Shown here piece by piece: positions 57,070 to 64,000 of a stretch of 64,000 nucleotides of DNA. Below the pieces are notes generated by a model. It was not told where the DNA came from. It searched no databases and was given only the letters and a program-made list of their open reading frames with translations. Source of the stretch: Acutalibacter sp. 1XD8-36 (GTDB lineage: Bacteria > Bacillota > Clostridia > Oscillospirales > Acutalibacteraceae); assembly GCF_009917525.1 (NCBI RefSeq), contig NZ_QZDU01000004.1, positions 124,001 through 188,000 of the forward strand. Direction: 5' to 3'. The translations under genes were made by a program, and so were the position numbers. Each line of letters starts with the position of its first letter. Position 1 is the first letter of the stretch.

Positions 57070-58791
57070 GTGAGGAAATTATTGGTTTATATGAAGGGCT
57101 TCCGCAAGGAATGCGTGCTGGGGCCGCTGTTCAAGCTCCTGGAGGCGTCCTTCGAGCTGCTGGTGCCTTTGGTGATGGCGGCGGTGATAGACACCGGGAT
57201 AGGTGGCAGGGACAGGGAGTATATAGTACGTATGTGCGCGGTGCTTGTGGGCCTTGGGATAGTGGGGCTCGCCTGCTCCCTTACGGCCCAGTATTTTGCG
57301 GCAAAGGCCTCGGTGGGCTTCGCCGCAAGGCTGCGGGCGGCGCTCTTTGGGCGCATACAGAGCCTGAGCTTCTCTGACATGGACGTGCAGGGCCCGTCTA
57401 CCCTTATCACCCGCATGACAAGCGACATAAACCAGGTGCAGAACGGCGTAAACCTGACCCTAAGGCTCCTTCTGCGCTCGCCCTTCGTGGTGCTGGGGGC
57501 AATGGTAATGGCCTTCACCATCGACTGGAAGGCCGCCATTATCTTTGCGGCGGTGATACCCCTGCTGTCCGTGGTGGTCTTCGGCGTAATGCTCTGGACC
57601 ATGCCCCGCTATAAGCAGGTGCAGGGGAAGCTTGACAAGGTGCTGGGCACAACCCGGGAAAACCTTACCGGAGTGCGGGTAGTCCGGGCCTTCGGGCGTG
57701 AGGAGTCCGAGACGGAGGAATTTGAGAGGGAGAACAACGCCCTCACCCGCCTGCAGGTGTTTGTGGGCCGGGTCTCGGCCCTGATGAACCCCATGACATA
57801 TATCCTTATAAACCTTGGGACAATGGTGCTCATATGGGTGGGAGCCATCCGGGTCGACACCGCCGTGATAACCCAGGGCGCTGTGGTGGCGCTCCTGAAC
57901 TATATGTCCCAGATACTGGTGGAGCTGGTAAAGCTGGCAAACCTCATTATAAATATCTCAAAGGCCCTGGCCTGCGCCAACCGCATTTCCGGCGTGCTGG
58001 ACATAGAGCCCGGAATGTCCGGCCCACCAGAGGGCGGCAGGGGGGACAGGGCCTCGGTGTCCTTTGAGAACGTGGAGCTCACCTATAAGGGCGCCGGGGG
58101 CCCATCACTTTCCGGCATAAGCTTTTCGGCCCCGGCAGGCTCCACCGTGGGAATTATCGGCGGCACCGGCAGCGGCAAGTCCTCCCTTATAAACCTGATA
58201 CCCCGCTTCTACGATGTAACCGGGGGGAGCGTAAAGGTGGGGGGCCTGGACGTGAAGGGCTGGGATTTGGAGGCCCTGAGGGGCAGGGTGGGCGTTGTGC
58301 CCCAGAAGGCCGTGCTGTTTACCGGCACCATCAGGGAAAACCTGCTCTGGGGCAATGAGAACGCCACGGAGGAGGAGCTATGGCAGGCCCTGGAGACCGC
58401 CCAGGCAAAGGAGTTCGTGTCAGGGAAGCCCAGGGGCCTGGACGAGCCGGTGGAGCAGGGGGGCAGGAACTTCTCCGGGGGCCAGCGCCAGCGGCTCACC
58501 ATAGCCAGGGCCCTGGTGCGAAGGCCCGATATCCTCATGCTGGATGACAGCGCCAGCGCCCTGGACTTTGCCACGGATTTAAAGCTGCGCCAGGCCATAA
58601 GCCGTCTACCCAACGGGCCGACGGTGTTTATAGTCTCCCAGCGGGCCTCCTCCATCCAGCACGCGGACATTATCGTTGTGCTGGACAACGGGCAGTCCGT
58701 GGGAGTGGGCTCCCATGAGGAGCTTTTAGAGAGCTGCGAGGTATACCGGGAGATATACGAATCCCAATTTGACAGGGGGGACAGGAAATGA
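57070..58791 (+). CDS. ABC exporter subunit, degenerate-site half (BmrC-like)
   Basis: The 573-residue protein has six membrane segments and an ATPase domain: Walker A IGGTGSGKSS near 365, signature FSGGQRQR, Walker B LMLDDSASALD near 487. The catalytic Glu after Walker B is Asp. In heterodimeric exporters such as BmrCD and TM287/288 one half carries this substitution and retains a canonical signature. GTG start 57070 follows AGGAGG. It overlaps the partner gene by 4 nt. Likely a drug or lipid exporter. Confidence 0.9.
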   Translation: MRKLLVYMKGFRKECVLGPLFKLLEASFELLVPLVMAAVIDTGIGGRDREYIVRMCAVLVGLGIVGLACSLTAQYFAAKASVGFAARLRAALFGRIQSLSFSDMDVQGPSTLITRMTSDINQVQNGVNLTLRLLLRSPFVVLGAMVMAFTIDWKAAIIFAAVIPLLSVVVFGVMLWTMPRYKQVQGKLDKVLGTTRENLTGVRVVRAFGREESETEEFERENNALTRLQVFVGRVSALMNPMTYILINLGTMVLIWVGAIRVDTAVITQGAVVALLNYMSQILVELVKLANLIINISKALACANRISGVLDIEPGMSGPPEGGRGDRASVSFENVELTYKGAGGPSLSGISFSAPAGSTVGIIGGTGSGKSSLINLIPRFYDVTGGSVKVGGLDVKGWDLEALRGRVGVVPQKAVLFTGTIRENLLWGNENATEEELWQALETAQAKEFVSGKPRGLDEPVEQGGRNFSGGQRQRLTIARALVRRPDILMLDDSASALDFATDLKLRQAISRLPNGPTVFIVSQRASSIQHADIIVVLDNGQSVGVGSHEELLESCEVYREIYESQFDRGDRK

Positions 58792-60536
58792 AGCAGAAGG
58801 CCAGCAAGGGTACGCTGAAAAAGGTGCTGCGCTATATCCGGCGGTACAGCTTCTTCGTGGGGCTGTCGGTGCTGCTGGCGGCGGCGTCGGTGGCGGCGAC
58901 CCTCTATATCCCCATTTTGACCGGCGACGCGGTGGACCATATAATAGGCCCGGGCAACGTGGACTTCGGGGCCGTCTTCTCAATACTTGTGAAGATAGGA
59001 GTTATAGTTGGCCTTGCGGCCATGGCCCAGTGGGCCATGAGCCTGATAAACAACCGCATTACCTATAGGGTGGTGAGGGACATAAGGAACGAGGCCTTTA
59101 AAAAGCTCCAGAAGCTCCCACTGAGCTATATCGACTCCCATCCGGCGGGGGAAATAGTCAGCAGGGTAATAGCCGACGTGGACCAGTTTGCGGACGGCCT
59201 CCTAATGGGCTTCACCCAGCTTTTTACAGGGGTCATAACCATACTGGGCACCTTGGGCTTCATGTTCTCAGTAAATATCACCATAACCCTGGTGGTGCTG
59301 CTGGTGACCCCTATATCCCTTGTGGTGGCGGCGTTTATAGCCAAGAGCACCTATAATATGTTCCGGCTCCAGTCTCAGGTGCGCGGGGAGCAGACCGGCT
59401 TTGTGGAGGAGACTGTGGGCAATCAGAAGGTGGTAAAGGCCTTCGGGCAGGAGCGCCGGGCCATGGAGCGCTTCAGCGAGATAAACGAGCGCCTGCGGGC
59501 CTGCTCCCTTCGGGCCATCTTCTTCTCCTCCATCACAAACCCCAGCACCCGCTTTGTAAACTCCCTGGTGTACACAGGGGTGGGCATAGTGGGTGCCATC
59601 TCAGTGGTGGGGGGCGGGCTCAGCGTGGGCCAGCTCACCTGCTTTTTAAGCTATGCGAACCAGTATACGAAGCCCTTTAACGAGATATCCGGCGTGGTGA
59701 CGGAGCTGCAGAACGCCCTGGCATGTGCGGCAAGGGTCTTCGAGCTCATTGAGCAGGAGCAGGAGATACCCGATAATGACAGCGCCCAGGAGCTTCAGAG
59801 GGCGGATGGCGCTGTGGGGATAGACGGGGTATACTTCTCCTATAAGCCCGGGCAGCGGCTTATTGAGGACTTTACTCTTAATGTGGAGCCCGGGCAGCGG
59901 GTCGCCCTGGTGGGGCCCACCGGCTGTGGGAAGACCACGGTTATAAACCTTTTAATGCGCTTCTACGACGTGACCGCCGGGGGCATATCCGTGGACGGCA
60001 CGGACATCAGGGATATCACCCGCAGGAGCCTGCGCCGGAACTACGGCATGGTGCTCCAGGACACCTGGCTGAAAAACGGCACTGTGCGGGAGAATATCGC
60101 CTACAGCCGCCCTGAGGCAAGTTTTGAGGAGATAGAGCAGGCGGCAAAGGCCGCCCACGCCCACAGCTTTATAAAGCGTATGCCAAAGGGCTATGACACG
60201 GTGATAGGCGAGGATTTGGGCGGGCTTAGCCAGGGCCAGAAGCAGCTGCTCTGCATAGCCAGGGTAATGCTCTCCCTGCCCCCGATGCTCATTCTGGACG
60301 AGGCCACCTCATCTATCGACACCCGCACCGAGATACGCATACAGAAGGCCTTCGCCAAGATGATGAAGGGCCGCACCAGCTTCATAGTGGCCCACCGCCT
60401 TTCCACCATCCGGGACGCGGACGTGATACTGGTAATGCGGGACGGCCATATTATAGAGCAGGGCAGCCACCGGGAGCTTCTCCGGCTGGGGGGCTTCTAT
60501 GCGGAGCTCTATAACAGCCAGTTTGCGTCAACGTAA
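58788..60536 (+). CDS. ABC exporter subunit, consensus half (BmrD-like)
   Basis: The 582-residue half-transporter has six membrane segments and an ATPase domain: Walker A VGPTGCGKTT near 377, signature LSQGQKQ, Walker B LILDEATSSID near 498 with the catalytic Glu. The variant signature LSQGQ faces the degenerate Walker motifs of the partner, while the active site is built from this Walker B and the partner's FSGGQ. This is the expected split of heterodimeric exporters. A terminator follows. Confidence 0.92.
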   Translation: MKQKASKGTLKKVLRYIRRYSFFVGLSVLLAAASVAATLYIPILTGDAVDHIIGPGNVDFGAVFSILVKIGVIVGLAAMAQWAMSLINNRITYRVVRDIRNEAFKKLQKLPLSYIDSHPAGEIVSRVIADVDQFADGLLMGFTQLFTGVITILGTLGFMFSVNITITLVVLLVTPISLVVAAFIAKSTYNMFRLQSQVRGEQTGFVEETVGNQKVVKAFGQERRAMERFSEINERLRACSLRAIFFSSITNPSTRFVNSLVYTGVGIVGAISVVGGGLSVGQLTCFLSYANQYTKPFNEISGVVTELQNALACAARVFELIEQEQEIPDNDSAQELQRADGAVGIDGVYFSYKPGQRLIEDFTLNVEPGQRVALVGPTGCGKTTVINLLMRFYDVTAGGISVDGTDIRDITRRSLRRNYGMVLQDTWLKNGTVRENIAYSRPEASFEEIEQAAKAAHAHSFIKRMPKGYDTVIGEDLGGLSQGQKQLLCIARVMLSLPPMLILDEATSSIDTRTEIRIQKAFAKMMKGRTSFIVAHRLSTIRDADVILVMRDGHIIEQGSHRELLRLGGFYAELYNSQFAST

Positions 60537-60582
60537 ACCGGGGCCTATGGGTTTTCCTATAACCCAACAGCTATAACTTAAC

Positions 60583-60615
60583 AGTGAGGGCGCCTTAACA
60601 ATGGGCGCCCTCACT
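60583..60615 (+). terminator. Terminator of the pcrA-ABC operon
   Basis: AGTGAGGGCGCC (60583-60594) and its perfect complement (60604-60615) form a 12-bp stem followed by TTTATC. Confidence 0.8.
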
Positions 60616-60711
60616 TTATCTATTCACCTAATCCCACATGCCTCCATATTATGTAATATCCCCGGGGGGCGGGGCAAGCCCCCAGGGAAAACCGGAAGAG
60701 GGAGCGAGGAT

Positions 60712-61581
60712 ATGGTTTGTGATATATTCGGCATAATCGGCGGGGACGCCCGGCAGGTGTACCTTGCGCGGTCCATGCAGGGGGACGGGCATGAGGTGCT
60801 GATATGCTGTCTTGAAAACGCCCGGGACACGGCGGGGCTCAGGCAGACCGGCCTGCACAGCCTGGTGGAGCGCTGCAAAAATATAATACTCCCCCTTCCG
60901 GCTACCCGGGACGGGCGCTGTCTCAATACCCCCTTCTCGAACCTGGAGGTGCGGCTGGACGGCAACTTTGCGGGGCTCTTCCTTGAGAGCAGGGTATTCG
61001 GCGGCATGATGAATAAGCTTACTGAAACCTCCCCCCTGTGGCGGGGCATAGACTGCCGGGACTACTACTCCCGGGAGGAGCTTGTCACCGGCAACGCCTA
61101 CCTGACGGCGGAGGGGGCCGTGGGCCTTGCGATACAGGAGTATGAGGGGAGCCTCTGCGGCTCCCGCTGCCTTGTAACGGGCTTTGGGCGCATAGGAAAG
61201 GCCCTCTGCATGATGCTCCGGGGGATGGGGGCCAGGGTGCTCTGCAGCGCGAGAAAGGCCCAGGACCTGACGGCCATACGCTCTATAGGCTGTGAGGGCC
61301 TATGCTATAACGAGCTTTGCAGGCCCTTCGACCTTATCTTCAACACCGTCCCCGCCCTGGTGCTGGACGCGCCTGTGCTGAGGAGCCAGAGGGGAGACAC
61401 AATGATAATAGAGCTGGCCTCAGCGCCTGGGGGCATCGACCTGGAGGAGGCGGGGAGCCTGGGGCTCCGGGTGCTGTCCGCGCCGTCCATACCCGGTAGG
61501 ATGTCCCCAAAGGCCTCGGGCGAGCTGATAAAGGAGACGGTTTATAATATGCTAGGTGAAGACAGAAAGGAGATGGTTTAG
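60712..61581 (+). CDS. spoVFA: Dipicolinate synthase subunit A
   Basis: From ATG 60712 (GAGGGAGCGAGG upstream) the 289-residue protein has an N-terminal substrate domain and a Rossmann-like domain with CLVTGFGRIGKALCMML and the later ELASAPGGIDLEEA. With SpoVFB it oxidises dihydrodipicolinate to dipicolinic acid in the mother cell, which is then loaded into the spore. An earlier in-frame start at 60601 lies in the preceding terminator. A weak sigma-K-like CATATTATG is at 60645-60653. Confidence 0.93.
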   Translation: MVCDIFGIIGGDARQVYLARSMQGDGHEVLICCLENARDTAGLRQTGLHSLVERCKNIILPLPATRDGRCLNTPFSNLEVRLDGNFAGLFLESRVFGGMMNKLTETSPLWRGIDCRDYYSREELVTGNAYLTAEGAVGLAIQEYEGSLCGSRCLVTGFGRIGKALCMMLRGMGARVLCSARKAQDLTAIRSIGCEGLCYNELCRPFDLIFNTVPALVLDAPVLRSQRGDTMIIELASAPGGIDLEEAGSLGLRVLSAPSIPGRMSPKASGELIKETVYNMLGEDRKEMV

Positions 61582-62145
61582 TTGCAAACGCTGGGTTTCG
61601 CCATGTGCGGCTCCTTCTGCACCCTGGATAAGGCGCTGGAGCAGCTGGCAGGGCTTCGGGACAGGTACGAGCTGCTGCCGGTAATGTCCCAAAACGTGTA
61701 CGGCACGGACACGCGCTTTGGCAAAGCTTCGGATTTTATAGAGCGTGCAGAGGAGCTTGCCGGGCGGCGGGTGCTCCACACCATAGTGGAGGCCGAGCCC
61801 ATAGGCCCGAAGCATTTGGCGGACGCGATGATAGTCTGCCCCTGTACGGGCAACACCCTTTCAAAGCTGGCCCTGGGGATTACCGACACCCCGGTGACTA
61901 TGGCTGTAAAGTCCACCCTAAGGGTGGGCCTGCCGGTGATAATATGCCTTGCCAGCAACGACGCAATAGCGGCCTCGGGGCAGAACGCCGCAAGGCTGAT
62001 GAACACGAAAAACGTATACTTCGTGCCCCTTTCCCAGGACGACCCGGTTAAGAAGCCCTTCTCCCTGGTGGCGGACTTTTCCCTTTTGGGTGAGACCGTT
62101 GAGGCGGCCATTGAGGGCAGGCAGCTCCAGCCCATATACAGGTAG
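61582..62145 (+). CDS. spoVFB: Dipicolinate synthase subunit B
   Basis: The 187-residue flavoprotein-like protein (TTG start directly after the spoVFA stop, GGAG upstream) contains GFAMCGSFCTL, VIVCPCTGNTLSKLALGITDTPV-like and VIICLASNDAIAAS segments typical of SpoVFB. It pairs with SpoVFA to make dipicolinic acid. Together with gerABC it shows that the organism has both spore loading and germination genes. Confidence 0.93.
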   Translation: MQTLGFAMCGSFCTLDKALEQLAGLRDRYELLPVMSQNVYGTDTRFGKASDFIERAEELAGRRVLHTIVEAEPIGPKHLADAMIVCPCTGNTLSKLALGITDTPVTMAVKSTLRVGLPVIICLASNDAIAASGQNAARLMNTKNVYFVPLSQDDPVKKPFSLVADFSLLGETVEAAIEGRQLQPIYR

Positions 62146-62149
62146 CGCG

Positions 62150-62172
62150 GGCGGCAGACACGGTTACTATAC
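62150..62172. repeat. Possible degenerate half copy of the palindromic repeat
   Basis: GGCAGACACGGTTACTATA (ending near 62171) resembles the right end of copy E (CAGTGGTTACTATA), but no left end is present. Confidence 0.3.
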
Positions 62173-62197
62173 CATACCGCTGAGGGGCCGAAAGAAA

Positions 62198-62229
62198 ATA
62201 CCCGGCAGGCTGAGTGCCTGCCGGGTATT
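62198..62229. terminator. Terminator between spoVFB and the CpXC gene
   Basis: AATACCCGGCAGGC (near 62197-62210) and GCCTGCCGGGTATT (62216-62229) form a perfect stem with loop TGAGT between convergent genes, with a T-run on the plus side. Confidence 0.88.
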
Positions 62230-62242
62230 GCAGTTTTTATTT

Positions 62243-62872
62243 TCAGGCGTTCTGATACTCCTCTATAATGCGCTTTGCAAGGCGCGCGTCCACTATGGAG
62301 AAATCCTCCGGGTCCGAGTAGTTCAGGGTGCGCAGCACCTCCTGGGACTGGGCGTACACCTCTATGCGGGTGGAGTGGTACACAGGCTCGGGCTTGCGGG
62401 GGAGGTATATTGCAAACTCCAGCTTCTCCTCCTCCATACGGCTGAAATAGGCGTGCAGCCGGACGTTATTATAGCTGCGCTTTATAATGGTGCAAAGGGC
62501 GTTCTTAACCAGCTCCACAGCCACGTCGTCCAGCTTGCTGTCGAAAATCAGCAGCTTTTCCTTGAGCTCCGCCAGGTTCTTCACCCTGCGCTTTACATAG
62601 GGCCCCAGCACCGGCGTCGCCTCCACCGTGCTGCCGCTGCCCCCGGGGGCCGTGCAGACTACAAAGCCTGCCTCGTTGTCGATATACACAAAGGGGTAGG
62701 CCATAGCCGCAAAGTAATTGCAGCGCCTGCAGCGCCAGTCAAAAAGGGTCTCCTCCAGTATGGCCTGCTTCAGCTCAGGGTTTTCCCTGGAGTTTATGCT
62801 GGAGAAAAGCCTGTACTTCTGGGATTCGCCGCACTGGGGGCAGACGATATCCTTCACAATCTCCGTTGACAT
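62243..62872 (-). CDS. CpXC domain protein
   Basis: The 209-residue protein begins with a zinc-ribbon-like CPQCGES (11-17) and a second CRRC near 48-51, the pattern of CpXC domain proteins. The rest is alpha/beta with no enzymatic motif. Family function is unknown. It lies 18 nt downstream of the gene with the OadB-type motif, with which it forms an operon. Confidence 0.8.
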   Translation of the reverse strand: MSTEIVKDIVCPQCGESQKYRLFSSINSRENPELKQAILEETLFDWRCRRCNYFAAMAYPFVYIDNEAGFVVCTAPGGSGSTVEATPVLGPYVKRRVKNLAELKEKLLIFDSKLDDVAVELVKNALCTIIKRSYNNVRLHAYFSRMEEEKLEFAIYLPRKPEPVYHSTRIEVYAQSQEVLRTLNYSDPEDFSIVDARLAKRIIEEYQNA

Positions 62873-62890
62873 TCCCTTATCCCTCCGCGC

Positions 62891-63508
62891 CTAGCCCTCA
62901 AAGGGGAGGCTGTCGTTTTCGGTGAGCTCAGCGCCGCTCTTATCGGGCTCTCCGTTTTTATCCCCGGCCTCGTCAGCCTGGGGCCTGAAGTCCTCCGGCA
63001 TGGGGTCGTGGTCGAAGCTCTCAACGCCGCTTAAGTCTATCTCCTCGGCTTCAGTGATTTCCTCCTCCTCTGGGCGGTACGGCACGTCCCTTGTGACGGT
63101 TATCTCCAAGGGCCCGCCGCCGAAGTGGAAGATTGTGCCCTTCTTGTCCCCGGTGACTATAGCTGTGGGCCCGTCCGCGCCGCCGATTATCCCGATACTC
63201 CCGATACAGGAGGCGTCCTCCTCCCGGGCGGCCTTCTCCAGGGCTGAGAGAGTGCTGTCCAACATGGCGTTTATTCCGTCAAGCCTTGCACAGTGCTCCT
63301 CAGCCACCGGGTTTTCCTTATCCCGCAGGGCGTTATAGTAGTACCGCCCCAGGGCAAGGTACTCCTTCTCGGCAGCACGCTCCTGGCAGCGGATAACGGT
63401 GCGCAGGCGGTTGAGCGCAGCGGCGCGCCTGTTTTTACGCCTTATCCCGGCGGCAAGCCTCTGAGCGCCGGTGAGGGCGTTTTCCGCGTGGTCCTTCCAG
63501 TTTGCCAT
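62891..63508 (-). CDS. Coiled-coil protein carrying an OadB-type SIGIIGGADGPTAI motif
   Basis: From ATG 63508 (6 nt after GGAGGT; an ATG at 63514 is too close) the 205-residue protein has a basic helical N-terminal half (about 1-100), the motif SIGIIGGADGPTAI at 104-117, a short sheet-like segment, and an acidic C-terminal tail. The motif is the conserved signature of the beta subunit of sodium-pumping decarboxylases (OadB/GcdB), an integral membrane protein. Here there are no membrane segments, so the pump function cannot be present. The motif's role is unknown. Confidence 0.8.
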   Translation of the reverse strand: MANWKDHAENALTGAQRLAAGIRRKNRRAAALNRLRTVIRCQERAAEKEYLALGRYYYNALRDKENPVAEEHCARLDGINAMLDSTLSALEKAAREEDASCIGSIGIIGGADGPTAIVTGDKKGTIFHFGGGPLEITVTRDVPYRPEEEEITEAEEIDLSGVESFDHDPMPEDFRPQADEAGDKNGEPDKSGAELTENDSLPFEG

Positions 63509-63546
63509 ATTCATACCTCCGTATCCGTGGTCTTCTTATAGATATA

Positions 63547-63576
63547 ATTATACACTCTTTGAGCCCTGCAAGTCAA
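63547..63576 (-). promoter_or_regulatory. Promoter of the 63508-62243 operon
   Basis: On the minus strand TTGACT (63571-63576) and TATAAT (63547-63552) are separated by 18 nt. Confidence 0.65.
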
Positions 63577-63732
63577 CCTAAGGGGGAAAAAAGGCAAAAA
63601 TAATTGTATTGGGCACAGCATGGGGAATATATAACGCGACAATACTTTACTTTAGCACCGGGCAGGTAGAACTGCGTGAATGGCCTGTGGTAAGATAGAA
63701 CATATTTTACCCGCGGCGGGAGGGGGAGTTGT

Positions 63733-64000
63733 ATGGGACGCTGGATATGGGCCCTGTTTATAGCGCTTGTGTTACTATGTACCCTCCCGGCAGCAGCCAG
63801 GGCCAAGAGCTTCAACGTGTCGGGAGACACAAAGGACGGGAAGCTTGAGGTCATAGTGGACTGCGGCGGCTCCGGCGAGGCGGTCACTGCCTGTGAATTC
63901 CGGCTAGTATTTGACCCTGGGCTCATGGAATTTCCCGGCTCTCCGGATGTGGCCGGGGGCTACGGGGTGAGCAGCGTCGAGGAGGGCACCCTGCGCACGG
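63733..64000 (+). CDS. Secreted cohesin-like domain protein, partial (3' end outside window)
   Basis: ATG 63733 follows GGGGGAG and opens a frame running off the edge (about 89 codons). It has a signal peptide (hydrophobic 5-20, cleavage after AAARA near 24) and then a beta-sandwich start: SFNVSGDTKDGKLEVIVDCGG, split here in two, and FRLVFDPGLMEFPGSPDV. The LVFDPxxMEF pattern resembles cohesin-like domains of extracellular proteins. Too short to assign further. Confidence 0.65.
   Translation, partial: MGRWIWALFIALVLLCTLPAAARAKSFNVSGDTKDGKLEVIVDCGGSGEAVTACEFRLVFDPGLMEFPGSPDVAGGYGVSSVEEGTLRT

Overview
The window looks like chromosome of a GC-rich, endospore-forming member of the Clostridia, probably an Oscillospiraceae or Acutalibacteraceae-type gut anaerobe. 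Spore genes support this: a complete gerA-gerB-gerC germinant receptor operon, both dipicolinate synthase subunits (spoVFA, spoVFB), a YunB-like protein and a SpoVB/YtgP-type flippase. Firmicute housekeeping blocks support it too: rplU-prp-rpmA, obg, mini-ribonuclease III, TmcAL and ackA. Intergenic regions are AT-rich and carry many readable sigma-A promoters with 17-nt spacers. I saw no rRNA, tRNA, CRISPR array, phage or intact insertion sequence.

Layout. 1-2539: an ECF-type sigma factor translationally coupled to a membrane-anchored serpin that runs off the left edge, then a small secreted protein. 2549-4079: an Erm-type 23S rRNA methyltransferase behind a classical attenuator-like leader, followed by a P-loop kinase-like gene. 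4229-10555: a lipid-linked-sugar flippase, a metallo-beta-lactamase-fold protein and sbcDC. 10693-17382: a D,D-carboxypeptidase, two envelope proteins and a pair of cytoplasmic glycosidase-like genes (GH38-like and GH123-like). 17441-24482: a divergent small protein/XRE regulator pair, then rplU-prp-rpmA, four accessory genes, obg, mrnC, a YitT transporter and an unlisted Asn/Gln-rich small protein. 24643-32944: RNA modification (RsmF-like, TmcAL), ackA, RidA, AsnA and two sugar isomerase-like genes. 33108-37711: a compact L-rhamnose operon (rhaB-fucO-rhaA-rhaD). 37783-44046: an orphan solute-binding lipoprotein, galE, maf, yunB, a SprT-like protein and a DUF421 protein. 44176-49668: gerABC and asnB. 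49854-53351: three tandem HAD paralogues, a DUF1836 protein and a divergent membrane XRE regulator. 53484-60536: pcrA, nitrilase, GNAT and a heterodimeric ABC exporter. 60712-64000: spoVFAB, a CpXC protein, a protein carrying an orphan OadB-type motif, and the start of a secreted cohesin-like protein.

The most interesting items are the sigma/serpin pair, the erm leader peptide with an RLR motif and mutually exclusive pairings over the erm ribosome binding site, a dispersed palindromic repeat family (five copies, one supplying the stop codon of mrnC), the OadB signature transplanted into a soluble protein, and three tandem HAD proteins that all lack the second Asp of motif I. No computation or database search was possible; family assignments rest on motifs read by eye.
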